The position numbers and the translations under genes are program-made. The notes below the pieces were generated by a model, which worked only from the letters and a program-made list of their open reading frames with translations, had not been told where the DNA came from and did not search any database. Below are positions 34,201 to 44,970 of a DNA stretch of 64,000 nucleotides, in pieces (positions within the stretch are counted from its first letter, which is position 1; the number at the start of each line of letters is the position of its first letter). Origin of the DNA: Phytophthora hibernalis (Eukaryota > Oomycota > Peronosporomycetes > Peronosporales > Peronosporaceae); the NCBI GenBank assembly GCA_012656075.1, contig JAAKBF010000214.1:558001-622000 (forward strand), given 5' to 3'.

Positions 34201-36405
34201 TGCAAGCTGTGACCCAGCAAAAGCTGCTCGAAAGGTACATGCTGTACAGGAGATCTCGAATCAACAAGGTAATGCTAGGGATGAACACGAGATTAAGGTG
34301 GAGACGGAGCGCGTACTATTTCAACTCGACTCGGAGTTTGCAGATAAGTTGCGTGAGGCGGAGCGAGCAGCGATTGAGGAAAGCGAGGACACCAAGCGTC
34401 AAGCTGAAAAGCGTCTGAGAGACCAACATATGCGTGAGGTGGCATATCTGTTGGCCCATTTCGACGCTCAGCACACCGCGGCATTTGCCACTACACCCGC
34501 GGTTGCTGCACCACCTCTCCATCACCAACAACCGCAACAGTCTATGATGAGTGCTGCACAGCGTGAGGCTGAAGACCTCGTGGCCGAACTTCGAGCCCGG
34601 TTGGAACTGGAAGCGGACGAGCATCGTCGTGAGCTTGAAGCGGAAAAGAGCTCAAAGCTGGAACGCGTAGCAAGAGAGGAACAAGATCAGCTCGCACAAG
34701 TGGAAGCACGAATTGCTGCATTGATAACGGAGGAGCATACGGCCATGACGCAAATGTTGACTTCAAGACTGCAAACATTACCTACAGGGAAGTCTAAACT
34801 ACGTGAGTCAGCGCAGCGCGGACATTCAAAACAGCTCCAGCGTCTAACGTTGATGCTCGAAGGCCGTGGACAGCAGCAAAAGACACGTGTGCGAGCTCGG
34901 ATAGCTCTGCAAAAAGCTCTGGTAGAAGACGAGTTCCGTCGCAAGGCTCAGATTGTCGTCACCGTCATGAGCCAGCGACTTGCCCAGGAGAAATCGGCGC
35001 TACATCAGAAGCAGGAACCTCTCACTCCACAACTGGTGACAACAGCATCAAATGGCGAACAACAAGATGCAGGTGCTACTCGTTCAGTACTGACAACAGA
35101 GTTGGCTGATCGCGTTGAAAATGTGCTGGAAGATCGTCTTGCCAAGATTGAAGCTTTGGTGGCAGCTTTCAAGCATAACGACCCAGAGCCCCTCCCGAAG
35201 AGAGCAGCAGTCCGAAGCAGAGCAAACCCGAGGAAGAGATCAGCAGATTGAGTGCCTATCGACTCGCAGTGGCTGAGGCCGTGGCGACAGGTTGTCGCTA
35301 CGGTAAACAACCGGCCTTGGGCAGAGAGGTTCCCTTGCCTCATCGTCGTTTGGAGTGCTGGACGCTAAGGAGCTGGATGTCGTGAAGCTCGCACAAGTCT
35401 CTGTTAACCACCTGGACGAGCGTATGCGCGCACGACACGACTTTGCCAAGTTGCTGCTTCAAATTGTGTCGAAGAACGAAGACACGACGATAGCTCTGAC
35501 TGTTGTGGGCAGCTTTGGTCGTGGTGACAATGGGGGTGGAGACTATGCGAGCTTTTCGTCGCGGAATAACGATCTAGGAGGGAAAGGAACGCTCTATCTG
35601 TCCATTGCTGCGTTGCAAGAGCTGTCTACAGGGCAGTTAGCCGTCGTAATACTGCACGCATTAACACAGGATCTCGCGCAAACGAGTGATCTAACCGAGC
35701 CGCAATTCATCTCGCACCTGTACGCACTCCTGATCCGCTGCTACCAAGGACTATTTACCCATGTTCAGCAGCAACCACGAGCTGGCTCGACAAGAAGTAC
35801 TTCAGGCCTATCTGAAAAACGAGGAAAATCATAACTGAAGCGGGTGTCGGCGCTGGTGGACAGTGGCAAGCACGTCTACTGGAGATGGAAGGCTTCTTGA
35901 CGTGCATGAACAATGAGAACGCTGCGCATGGATCAAACCACGCTATCCACCGATCGCAGAGCAGCCGAGTCAGACTGCTGTCGATGCAGCGTGAACAAGA
36001 CAGCACAGTTTCTTCCAGCGAGGCGAGCTCTGATCTGTGGCGACAAGATCAACTGCTACAGGAGAAGCTCGACACCACCGAAAAGCTGTACCTACAGGTT
36101 TTGCGTCAGCACGAGCAGCAAACGCAGACAGTTGAGTACTGGCAGGATCTATTAGCTGAGCAGCGTGATGCTGACTATGAGGAGGACGCTTTCGATGAAG
36201 CAGACGAAAGCAGGAAAGGCCCACGGAGGACGCAGAGCGACAGCTGCAACGCGAAGCTCGAATGGAAGAAGCTCAAAACGAATTGGATCGAGTCATGCGA
36301 GCCCTCGAGGCGACCTGCGAGGAGCGAGATGAGCTGTTCGCGCAGTGTCAACAGCTACGTGACCAGCTCAACGAGCTTCGAGGCAATCGACGGCCGTCTA
36401 TTTGA
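13204..36405 (+). CDS. Giant type I membrane protein: Calx-beta-like, GCC2/GCC3 repeats, membrane segment, coiled-coil tail
   Basis: About 7,700 codons, read in a chain of frames. Start MRLVVYLLALLFIAGTVFSV is a signal peptide. 13400-14740: beta-rich part with Calx-beta-like units (RVIEGDATGQQYTLSLSAPP; VSVHISENDFP). 14760-23740: cysteine-rich repeats. 23750-24300: Cys-containing stalk. 24702-24767: membrane helix (SLIVGLLGGLFGVVVAVIVG) followed by basic residues. 25000-36405: charged coiled coils, ending ELRGNRRPSI. Two introns (15633-15699, 17505-17569) splice in phase 0. Every junction between frame blocks joins homologous repeat text, so this is one gene. At least 17 breaks fit one missing base; two near 13345 and 14722 could be two losses or one gain. 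Likely a cell-surface protein with a long cytoplasmic filament-like tail; ligand and role are unknown. Proteins of this plan are known to me from oomycetes. Confidence 0.85.
15633..15699 (+). other. Intron 1 of the giant gene
   Basis: GTGAGT donor at 15633 and CAG acceptor ending 15699, 67 bp, phase 0. Removing it joins SYSLE to GDHVCHACPAG and completes a GCC repeat. Confidence 0.85.
17505..17569 (+). other. Intron 2 of the giant gene
   Basis: GTAAGC donor at 17505 and TAG acceptor ending 17569, 65 bp, phase 0. A CTAAT-like branch site lies near 17531. Removing it joins VTAGK to SIDHACAPCPEGYYC. Confidence 0.85.
24702..24767 (+). other. Predicted transmembrane helix of the giant protein
   Basis: About 22 hydrophobic residues (SLIVGLLGGLFGVVVAVIVG) preceded by DW and followed by YFRVKSW, so positive charges lie on the tail side. 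This is the only such segment in the protein after the signal peptide, giving an N-out, C-in topology. Confidence 0.8.
28440..34020 (+). repeat. Recurring coiled-coil unit in the cytoplasmic tail
   Basis: A unit built around L-x2-E-x2-RQ-x3-L-x2-RL-x2-RR-x2-R recurs at least a dozen times, roughly every 110-140 codons. Examples are DAEKRRQEKLLQQRIAQRR, SVEQRRQQDKLLERMARRR, DAEKQRQQLALRDKLRCKR and QEQARQEEKLQQRIARRR. Each is preceded by an acidic EHDRxLxxLR-like stretch. The repeat explains the very long open frame (28375-34086) and many antisense open frames over it. Confidence 0.8.
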
Positions 36406-36987
36406 TGTAATTGCTTTTTCCTACCGTATCGCAAATGTCATATCCGACACGTCAAATTAACTCATATCCGACACCAAATTGGTGGACAGCAAACCGGGAC
36501 ACTTTAGTTGGACAGAAAAGCAAGCACCTTCAGACTCTTTTATCTCGATCGCACTACACATGTACGCAATAAGCAAGGGTAGAAACAAAACGGCGGGCTT
36601 GCTGTAGATTGACCACGTCGTCGAACGCTTATACTACCTGGAGCTGCTACCGGTAGATAAGGAGGTGGGCAAAGTGTTGACCATGTTGTTAACAACATTG
36701 AATACGCCGACGTGTAGCTTGTCTAGCATTTGCTGCCTCCCTACTCACGCGGGCGCACACACGCGCATGGTTCGAGCATTATCTTGTAGGACTTCGCTGG
36801 AACTCTTTTGCGCGCTGAATTCAATGATACCACCAGATTTACTTCAACTTGACCTTTTGTCGTCCCATTCTAGGACCACCATTTGTTAGAATATCCCTCG
36901 AATCCGTTGCAAATATGATTACCATAAATGTTACGAAGTATATTGCTTACCGACCTGACGTGGCCGGGGGAACTCGAAGTTTGATTT
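36406..36987. other. 3' flank of the giant gene
   Basis: No gene seen. TCATATCCGACAC occurs twice (near 36436 and 36462) just after the stop. Otherwise nothing is recognised up to the MITE target duplication. Confidence 0.4.
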
Positions 36988-37684
36988 GAATCTCTAAGAG
37001 GAATTACCTTATCTAAGTGAAAATCTACTTAGGTAACTTCATCTGGTTGTCAATTGAAACAAATACCGGTAAGTGAACCTTGGGTTCACTTATTTTCATG
37101 TCCTGCTGCAATGGTGTGCACTATTCGCCACACGAACGCATTACCACTGCATATTGCACAGTTTGATCACACAGCGCAACCATCCGCTGCTGACTCTGTG
37201 GGGGCTGATTCATCTGCCGCAGCAGGAACTGCTACAGCAGTTAGTTCTGTATGAGCTCATTCCTTGCGCTAACCATCCTGCAGACACCACAAACAAACCG
37301 TTTAATAGATCAGAGTGCAGGATTCAATGCAGGACAACGAAAGGTTACACGCACACTAGCTGCTTCGTGTGGATTATGACGAAGAGATAGATGCGACTCG
37401 CAACTAAAATAAATCAACTCGCAAGACAATGCGGCACTGATGTCGCCCATGCTCCAGTTGTCCATACACAGGTTCAGGATCCTGACCTTGGAAGCAGTGT
37501 GCGCTACGTATCGCGGGTAGCTTCGAGAAGACACGAGGGTTTCGTTAGTCACGTTTGAGGTACCGGTACATGCAGCAGTCATGTGTGCAAGAACTTACAG
37601 CCTGTAGTACTCTCTTTTTGGGAGCATCTGTTGTTACATCTAAGTTGATTTTCACTTAGATAAGGTAATTCCTCGAATCTCTAA
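36988..37684. mobile_element. MITE with 35-bp terminal inverted repeats and 10-bp target site duplication
   Basis: Terminal inverted repeats 36998-37032 and 37640-37674 begin GAGGAATTACCTTATC and match 34 of 35. They are flanked by identical 10-bp direct repeats GAATCTCTAA at 36988-36997 and 37675-37684. The element itself is 677 bp and has no transposase ORF. Duplications of 9-11 bp are typical of Mutator-like elements, so a MULE-derived non-autonomous element is the best guess. Near 37065-37095 an inner dyad AAGTGAACC/GGTTCACTT is present. Confidence 0.85.
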
Positions 37685-38581
37685 GGCCCACTCTTCCGTT
37701 TACTTGGTGATGGTACCCTAAAACCCTGCAATACGCTTGGTTTTACAAATATTAACGAATCAGAATGACAGGATTTTATTTTTACCAATCATACCATTTG
37801 CGGTAAACCAAGGATATTGCTTGGCTTAACTACAATAATTGGAATTAGTATTGTAAAACCACGCAGAATGATAATATTATGCAACGGGGTGCGAGCATTT
37901 ATGCATGTTTAGCATTTTACTATGGAAATTAGGTTTACAAATTTCAAGTATAATTTTGATCGCAATAGGGCTAATAAATGCCACTGGGCGTATGGGAGAA
38001 TTCAGCCGAAGTCCATTAAAGTAAGTTTTAAATGTTATGAATAGGAACATTATTTTTTTAAATGTACGGCTGTGCATGCTTATTTTATCTTTTAATTTTT
38101 TAATTTATTTTTAAACATGTACCTAAAGGTTACAGATTCAAAAATCGCGCCAGGGATCACTCCAGTTCATCTAACGTTATAATACCGTGACTCGACAAAA
38201 GGATAACCAACTCAGTAAACGGTGCTGGGATTAGACCGACCGATCAGTAAGGTACCTTACATGCCCTTGCATCCTTCACACGAGAGCCCTCCTAGGATCC
38301 ACCAGGAGGGTTTTGGTGGCAGGCAAGCCCCTATCTCCGCGCCCTTGGCCTTGGACGGTTGTTTCTCATGATACTTCTGCGTGTGAATGATCACCACTGC
38401 GGTGAACTCTCTGGGTTTGTTAAGTATGTAGCAGAACGGCGAACACTCTGGGTTTCCGCGTGTGAGTGAGCAATAAATATATATTTGCAAGCAACTGGTG
38501 TGCATCTCTGAGTCTGGGTGACTGACTACATGTAGTAGTCAGTGACTACACTCTGTCGATATCGGACCGTGTAGTGTGTAA
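37685..38581. other. AT-rich intergenic region with an LTR-like stretch
   Basis: No gene found. 38221-38545 has mixed LTR-like traits: CAATAAA near 38470, the repeat CTCTGGGTTT (near 38408 and 38445), and the dyad ACTGACTACA/TGTAGTAGTCAGT at 38521-38543. No second LTR, primer site or target duplication was found, so it is not called an LTR. Confidence 0.35.
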
Positions 38582-38712
38582 GGTTGGTGTGGTGCGATGA
38601 CGATGACATTGGTCTGTGCCTGGGCCCTGTGTACGGTTGGTGTGGTGCAATGACGATGACATTGGCTGTGCCTGGGTCCTGTGTACGGTTGGTGTGGTGG
38701 GATGACGATGAC
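38582..38712. repeat. Minisatellite, 52-53-bp unit, about 2.5 copies
   Basis: Units start GGTTGGTGTGGTGC at 38582, 38635 and 38687. Each contains GATGACGATGACATTGG and ends CCTGTGTAC; the third is partial. Confidence 0.85.
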
Positions 38713-39067
38713 GGAGCACAGGGCAACAAACAAAGTTTTCCATTTCATTACAAACTTCGAATTATATGACAGGATAATCATGCTGGAAAATATCAGTGAA
38801 TTTGTCTGCTGGATATGACACTTTCGATACGGTATAGACACCTTTTAGGCCGTTCTAAAGATCTGCCCTGTCTTCCTCGAAGGTTTTTTCAATTCGGTCT
38901 TTTCCTTCGGTCCTGCATGTGGTGGGTTTACCATATCCGCTACAGTGGATCCTATCTGAGGTATTGTTCGGTCGATCTGGGTCTTGGTTTTGGTTTTTAG
39001 TGAGGTACATTGATGTCACTTAATATTCTAACGACTTCCGATGTCCGATCTAGCTATTGTCCCTTTG
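38713..39067. other. Probable 3' untranslated region of the LINE (minus strand)
   Basis: Follows the last RNase H codon of the minus-strand LINE. No gene is seen. No poly(A) tail or target duplication was recognised, so the 3' end of the LINE is not fixed. Confidence 0.3.
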
Positions 39068-42000
39068 TCAATTGCTAGCTTTTCCGGGTCTAGACATGCG
39101 CCTTCCCGTATCGTGCCGACCTCCAGTTTGGCAGTCGGCCGTGGCGTCCCCTTGCGCCTCGTCTTCCATTTTTCCTAACCACGTTAACATGTGTGTCCCC
39201 ATGTTCTTGGTAACTTGTTCCCATTTTTTGGCTCTCGGCTTGTCTCCTAGTAGCGTCTGCTGTGTACTCTTCCGCTCTTTCATTGCGAGCCCAGCCAAAG
39301 CGTCGACCATCTTGTTGTGATCTCGCTGCTGCAGATGCCAGCCATGAATTATGACACGATCCACAAGTCGCTGGCTCTTCCAGTACGCTGGTTTCAAGAG
39401 TCTCGCTCACGGCGGCCGTCGATGGCGATGCTGCCCGATGATGTGCTTGTTATCCCAAGCACATGCAGCGGAGAGTACCTCTTGCGTGCACATTCCACCA
39501 GCCCTGCCAGTAGTACAAGGCCCGCTGCATTCTGCGCACTGACGCATCGTGCCGTGTACGACATTGAGCCCAGCCAGCATGGGTCTGGGTCTGCATTGTG
39601 TCCGCTCAGGCCAAGGACTATCACTCCACTAGACGACTTTGCCGTCCTTCCGCTTGATCTGCCTCCGAAAAACAGTAGGTACTGTCTGTCCAGGAGAGTC
39701 GGTAACTGCTTCAGCGGCACCATTCCTGCTCTCCTAAAGGCTCGCTGAATGGTGGAAGCCGCCGCGTCACCAACTGCGGTTGTGTGCGGCGCACGTATAT
39801 AAATGTGCACAGTGTTGTATCCATGATGCAGCTTATGCGTCAGCGCAGCCGTGTGGTGTCCCGCCGTGAGGTTGTTTAGTGGGTCAAAGTGGTTGACCCT
39901 CCAACGCTACACCGCATTGAGGTAAATAGCAGCCCCCAATCGTCAGCAACTTTCCGTCATGGCCGTAACGGCCTCCGTTAAATGTAGTTGCGGGTCTGTT
40001 GTGATGGTCTTCACCACGTACATAATATCCCACATGCCTGGCGGTACCTCATTGAGGCGCAGTCCAAAAATCGCAGTCTCCACTCCGCCCTCTTGCAGGC
40101 CAATCCGTCTCCATGGTTGCAGGAAGTGGCGGCGGACAAGTACCGCTGCGTCGCACTCCCAGAAAATGTGGTACAAGGATACCTCATGTAGATGTACACA
40201 TGCAGCATTCTGGCAGCCCATTTTGTTATTAGTGGGGTCATACGTAGAAAACGCGTGGTGTTTGAGACGTAACAGCAATTGCTCGCCCCAAGGCCCCATT
40301 CCAACAATGCGTCGTATCCGACGCCATTCGAGCTTGGCTAGTCCCTCCGCAACCAATTTACAGTGACCTTGCCATTTCCCGGCCCGTGTTCTTAGACTCA
40401 GTTGCCCTTTGTTGATCGACGTCGCCAAAACCCGTTCCTTGAACTCACGCCGTTTCCGAATCCAACGCCGTCGCCCAGCTCACAAGCATACCATCCGTCC
40501 GAGCCAAGGATGCGGATGAACAGAGTGTACTTCCACGTCCGGTGCCATGAAACGTCTAATCATGCGCTCCAGCATCCCCTGTGAATCGATTGTCACATGA
40601 GTCGGAGGCCCTGTGACCGTCGAATGGTGATCGACTCAGTGTGAGTGTTCTGTCGTACTCTTACTACCCCAGGATGGTCGTCAGGCGTAGCATGTAGCCG
40701 TAGTTCCCCTCGTGACCAGTCCTCCGCACAATGTCCGGATAATTCACAATTAGTATCTGAGCTAGGGCTGCGGCTTTAGGACGACGCGGCTTCGTGGTCT
40801 TCCCATCCGCAAACCTGAACTCAATCAAACCTTTGCCATGCGGCTGCCATGTGACGATCTTTTCAGTGGCCTGTGTTGGGGATTCGCAGTGTCGCTGGCC
40901 TTGGCCAGTGAGACTCGCTCGCCTCTGCAGTCAGTCACCTAAATCACCGCGAGATCCATGTAAGGCAGCCATTCCAGGTTCACGGGGTTCGTGACCATGT
41001 GCTGTTGCGTCGCCTTCGAGGCCTCTGCCCGTCGTAACCAAAGGTTGCAGTCAAGCAGCAACTGGCATCCGTTCCAGCTAAGCGTCATCCCTCCTAATTC
41101 GAAAGCCGCAGTGGCATATGCCGAGAGTCCACTGAGCTCTTCCGTCGTTGCTGCCATTCCTCCAGATCATGCCAGCAGAGCCCTCCCCATTGCCCAGAGA
41201 GAAAGAGTGTCGCGACGCAGCACTCCCGTGGCAGCCACCGGTGTGAACTCCGGCGGTATGTATACAGCTGGGGCTATTCCGGTTCCCCCGCGTGAAACAA
41301 GATGTCTCCCACGATGTGTGCCGTTTGGGTGCCCAATTCGGCCCTACGAGTCACCGCCATGGCAGCCGTGGCGTATAGTTCTGCTCGTAAATCAGGCAGC
41401 GCGAGCCCGCCGCCTGATCTAGGTAGCGCAGCTAATCCAGTGTCAATCCAAGCCTTCATTCCGCGTACCTCCTTCTCAAAAATGCCGAACCACACATAGT
41501 TGCGTATCCTGGCCGCCAGTTCGTTGACCACCTCCGTAGTCGGCCATTCGTGTCTGGCAATGTAGAGTAAATTGGGATGATGACGGCAGACGCCACCAAG
41601 CTGCGCTGATCCACCGGGAGCGTTTTTGGCTCGCAATGCGCAGTCGGAGCTGCAGCTTCTTCGTCGCTACCTTCCAGGAAGCAGTCGCCTCAATCGAGCT
41701 GCCTGCTTGTAGGCCAAGGTACCGACAGGCCACTGTTGGCTCCTGATAGTGAAGTCCCTTCATGTGCGGCTCTGGTCCTTTAGCATGTAATCCGATCACT
41801 GGCGTCTTGCCGGTATTAATCTGTAGGCCTGACGATTTGCCAAACTGATCGATGTGCCGCATGAGAATAGGTACGTCGTCAGGGTGCCGCACAAAACCGC
41901 TGTCGTCGGCGAAACCAGCAACCCGTAGTTCAAACTTCCAGCTGCGGACTACCAGATGACACATCTAAAGCCCATAAAACTATCCAGCTTGCGGTATAGT

Positions 42001-42528
42001 GGGTCAAGGGTGATAATTAAGAGCAGCGGTGCCAAAGAGCACCCCTGTCTAATCCCACTGGTGAAACGTATCCTGCGTGACTTGGCCCCGTTCGTTAGAA
42101 AGCAGACATGAATGCCGTCGTGAATGGCCGCAACGGCCCTGACAAATCGCTCTGGGTATCTATCCCTTTTCCCGAAGGATCGCAATCACGTACTCGCGAT
42201 CGAGCGAATCGTAGGCCTTCTTAAAGTCTAGGAGCAGCGCCGTAGCATCAGCCTGCTCAGGATCAGCGATGACCATGCGTTGTGCCGCGTCGTACAAATC
42301 CAGCGTCTCATGAATAGTGCGACCCGGCACAAACCCATTTTGATTCGGGTGAATGGTGTCTGGCAGGGTGATGCCCACTGACTGGCCAGCATCCTGGTGA
42401 AAATTTTGTAATCCGTGTTCAGCAGCGCCAATGGTCGGAAATTGAGAGCGTTGCTTCCAGACCCGCCTTTTTAGGCAGAAGATATCCGCCTCGCGGGGAA
42501 TAGTCCCTCCGTGTACCAGAGATTGTAT
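39068..42528 (-). pseudogene. LINE (non-LTR retrotransposon) reverse transcriptase with C-terminal RNase H, 5' truncated
   Basis: RT blocks in order on the minus strand: NFRPLALLNTDYKIFTRMLA, NGFVPGRTIHETL, LLLDFKKAYDSLDRE (catalytic Asp), SGIRQGCSLAPLL, and GFADDSGF (FADD in place of YADD). A thumb and linker follow (YLGLQAGSSIEATASWK), then a zinc-finger-like region (MGCQNAACVHLHEVSLYHIFWEC). The RNase H domain ends near 39300 in GWHLQQRDHNKMVDALAGLA. Several frameshifts occur. One near 39455 again needs a single G in a GGG run to give a LGDNKHI-type RNase H motif. The endonuclease part is missing because the family I repeat begins at 42529, inside the RT N-terminus. Confidence 0.85.
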
Positions 42529-43584
42529 TGTGGCGAAGCTGCTTCACGAAAATTGCTGACACGGTCGAAGCTTGCGCACGGTACGCCCGGACTGCCGACT
42601 GTACTCCGTTGATCTGGCGCGATCGAAACCTTGTAGTCACCTTGTGTACGCGACGGCTGGGGGGATTACGCTCTTCCGGTGTTTGTGAAGACGTTCAGTG
42701 GTGACCAAGGCGGAGGTTGGAGCTTGGTTACTCCTTCCGGGGTCTGAGTGGGTGACGGCCACGCGTGTATTCTTCACGCGGTCGTCGGTGTGCTGCGATC
42801 GAGTCTTGGTTCAAGCCGATCGCGTGGGTGGTGTATCCATTTCTTGTGCTGTTGTAGCCCTTTCCGTTGCTTGCCGCCTCCTCATGGCGGGATCTTGTAG
42901 TGAGATTGGTATGTGAGCGTACCCTGGCCAAGCTATCCAGGTATGCGTCGTGTTCTTGGTTAACATAGTGTGTTCTTCTTCGGGTAGGCCAATGTATCTC
43001 CTTCCCCGGTAGTCTAGGAAACACTTGCGTCTTGCAAGGTAAATCGGAATCTATTATACCAAAGGAAAGGTCCTAAAGATCTCTACCTATCCATCTCTCG
43101 CCCTATCCTCTTGCGTGCTTCTCGATTGTCCACGGGAGTTCGAACTTGACCTCGTGTACCAAGATCGTGGTACCCGTACTGAAATAATTGCTCGATTGTA
43201 CCCACAACGCCCGTACCGAAATCACTGCTCCCGACCTTATCCACTCAGATCGCGTATCGAAACGACTGTACCAGATTGTGTGCCAAAATGACTGCATCCT
43301 GCATTTCGGGTCGGCCTGTACCCGGACGGTGGTACCTTAGGCAGATCCCATTCGGAAATAACATAGCCGGGCATTGTCGGACATACCTGATCACAACTGA
43401 ACTCTCATGGTCGCGATCTATCAACCGTGACTTCAGACCGTCATGTCTCGCTGAGCCAGTGAGATCTCCCAACTGGCAGATCGCTTCACGTCAATCGCCC
43501 CTTGTTCTGGCGACGGTTGTACAACAGCCACGGCAGGTACACACAACTCATTCTTCGGACTTCACCTCGATCACCCGGATCTTC
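42529..43584 (-). repeat. LTR-side terminal repeat of family I (copy 2)
   Basis: Begins at the same TGTGGCGAAGCTG edge as the copy at 3254 and keeps the same order of conserved stretches. It inserted into the LINE, whose RT coding stops exactly at this edge. It lacks a 15-bp segment present in copy 1 near 3330-3345. It leads into the start of a second aORF-I copy. Confidence 0.6.
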
Positions 43585-43988
43585 ATGGTCGCCACCGAGC
43601 GTCCTAACACCTCCGATGCCCCTCCAGGCCCCGCGGCTCGCAATATCGCACCCATGCCGACGTTGTTCCTCCTGAACGTGCAGCAGCATGAAGAAACGCA
43701 GCTCCGGTGGTGTCCACGTTGCGGGTTGTACTCCCTCCCGTTCAGCGAGAGTCTGCGCAGGCCTTCCTAGAGACTTTCACCGAACTGCTGGATCACGCGG
43801 ACGCCGAGTCCTCCTTGATGGATGATCATGCGGTCCTGCAGCGCGCATACGCCGATCAAGTAGCGCGTACCGATCGTCTCGAGGGCAAATTGAATGCAGC
43901 GTACATAGCCGCTTCGACCTACGTCCTGCACTGCCAGCACCAGTACGATCTCCTTCACCGCCGTTACCGGGACGCGTTACAAGTAGCC
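43585..43988 (+). pseudogene. aORF-I copy 2, N-terminal fragment
   Basis: An ATG at 43585 opens MVATERPNTSDAPPG. After a frame change near 43700 the conserved block QAFLETFTELLDHADAES and LHCQHQYDLLHRRYRDALQ follows. It is cut at 43988 by the LTR beginning at 43989. The start region differs from copy 1, so the N-terminal head evolves fast while the coiled coil is kept. Confidence 0.7.
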
Positions 43989-44860
43989 TGTGGTGTTGGG
44001 TTTTGGGACGCTCGGTCGCCAGGCGGCAAGGTTGCGGAAAGCGACCGGCGTGTCCTGATTGGTGGATTACATTCCCCGCGCCACAGTGACCACGATAGTT
44101 TAGTGACCGAAGCCTCGGTCGGGTATAATAAATTCCCGGCCGAGGGTACGAACCCTCGTTTGTACCATTTCAGTTTCGTACCCTCGGTCTTATAGAGCCG
44201 GGTACAGGATCACATACTGGAATCGGTTCACACTGGATATTTGTATTAGATATAGGACTAGCTATAGGATTGACTACAGAGGCTCTCGGAGCCATAGATC
44301 GACAGAAATAAATCAGCAGTCTTCCCCCAAGTCACCAAGGGTCAAGTCCGTCTTCGGTAAGTCTAGCTAACTTATGTTAGGGTCTGGATAGGCTTGGCTT
44401 GTGGGATGCTGGTCAGCGAGCCTAAGGTACATTGAACCGAGGGTTTGTTGCTGGTCAGTCCAAGAGATTCGAGTGGCCGAGTGTTGGGAGCGACGAGAAG
44501 TGTCGTTTACCATATATTATAGGGGAACCGAGTGTTCCATACATATTTTACTACCCGCCGAGGTTTTAGGCAAACCCGTATTAGGCTTGACAGCCGGTAC
44601 CCTTCCTTCTGAGGGACTGGGGGTTCGCGCGAAAGCGCAATATGGCATACTAGCCCTCGCTCATGGCTAGTGGTGCAGGTTATTGGGTTGGCCTAATACA
44701 ACCTAGGTGTACAGATGGTTCACATCCAACCCGGCGTAAGGGATCGTTCCTGGTCTTCAGGTTTGATCCAACGTTCGTTGACCTGACAAGGGGAAGCGAG
44801 TGTTGTTGGTGGGACTCATACCATTTGGTAGTGCGAATTTCTGCGTGATCCTACACGACA
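43989..44860 (+). mobile_element. LTR of gypsy family II (copy 1, 5' LTR of element A)
   Basis: 872 bp starting TGTGGTGTTGG and ending CTACACGACA. Both edges are fixed by the inverted copy at 52142-53025, where similarity starts and stops at the same bases. It is followed by a primer-binding-site-like sequence and gag, so it is a 5' LTR. It is inserted inside aORF-I copy 2. Confidence 0.85.
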
Positions 44861-44862
44861 AC

Positions 44863-44880
44863 CGGTGCCGCGACCCGGGA
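44863..44880 (+). other. Primer-binding-site-like sequence of element A
   Basis: CGGTGCCGCGACCCGGGA begins 2 nt after the LTR. It matches 61385-61402 (TGGTACCGCGACCCGGGA) except at two positions; the first is C instead of the usual T of TGG. Position and shared sequence support a tRNA primer site. The tRNA was not identified. Confidence 0.6.
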
Positions 44881-44970
44881 TTGGGAGTGACTTTCTGTGT
44901 GTCTTGGTTGTATATAGGTTCTTACCCTAACGAGCATTCGAGAGAAGACAAGAGAAGAAGAAGAGAGAAG

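Noticed and set aside
38221..38545. Solo LTR
   Set aside because: No second copy, no target duplication and unclear edges; only general LTR-like features.
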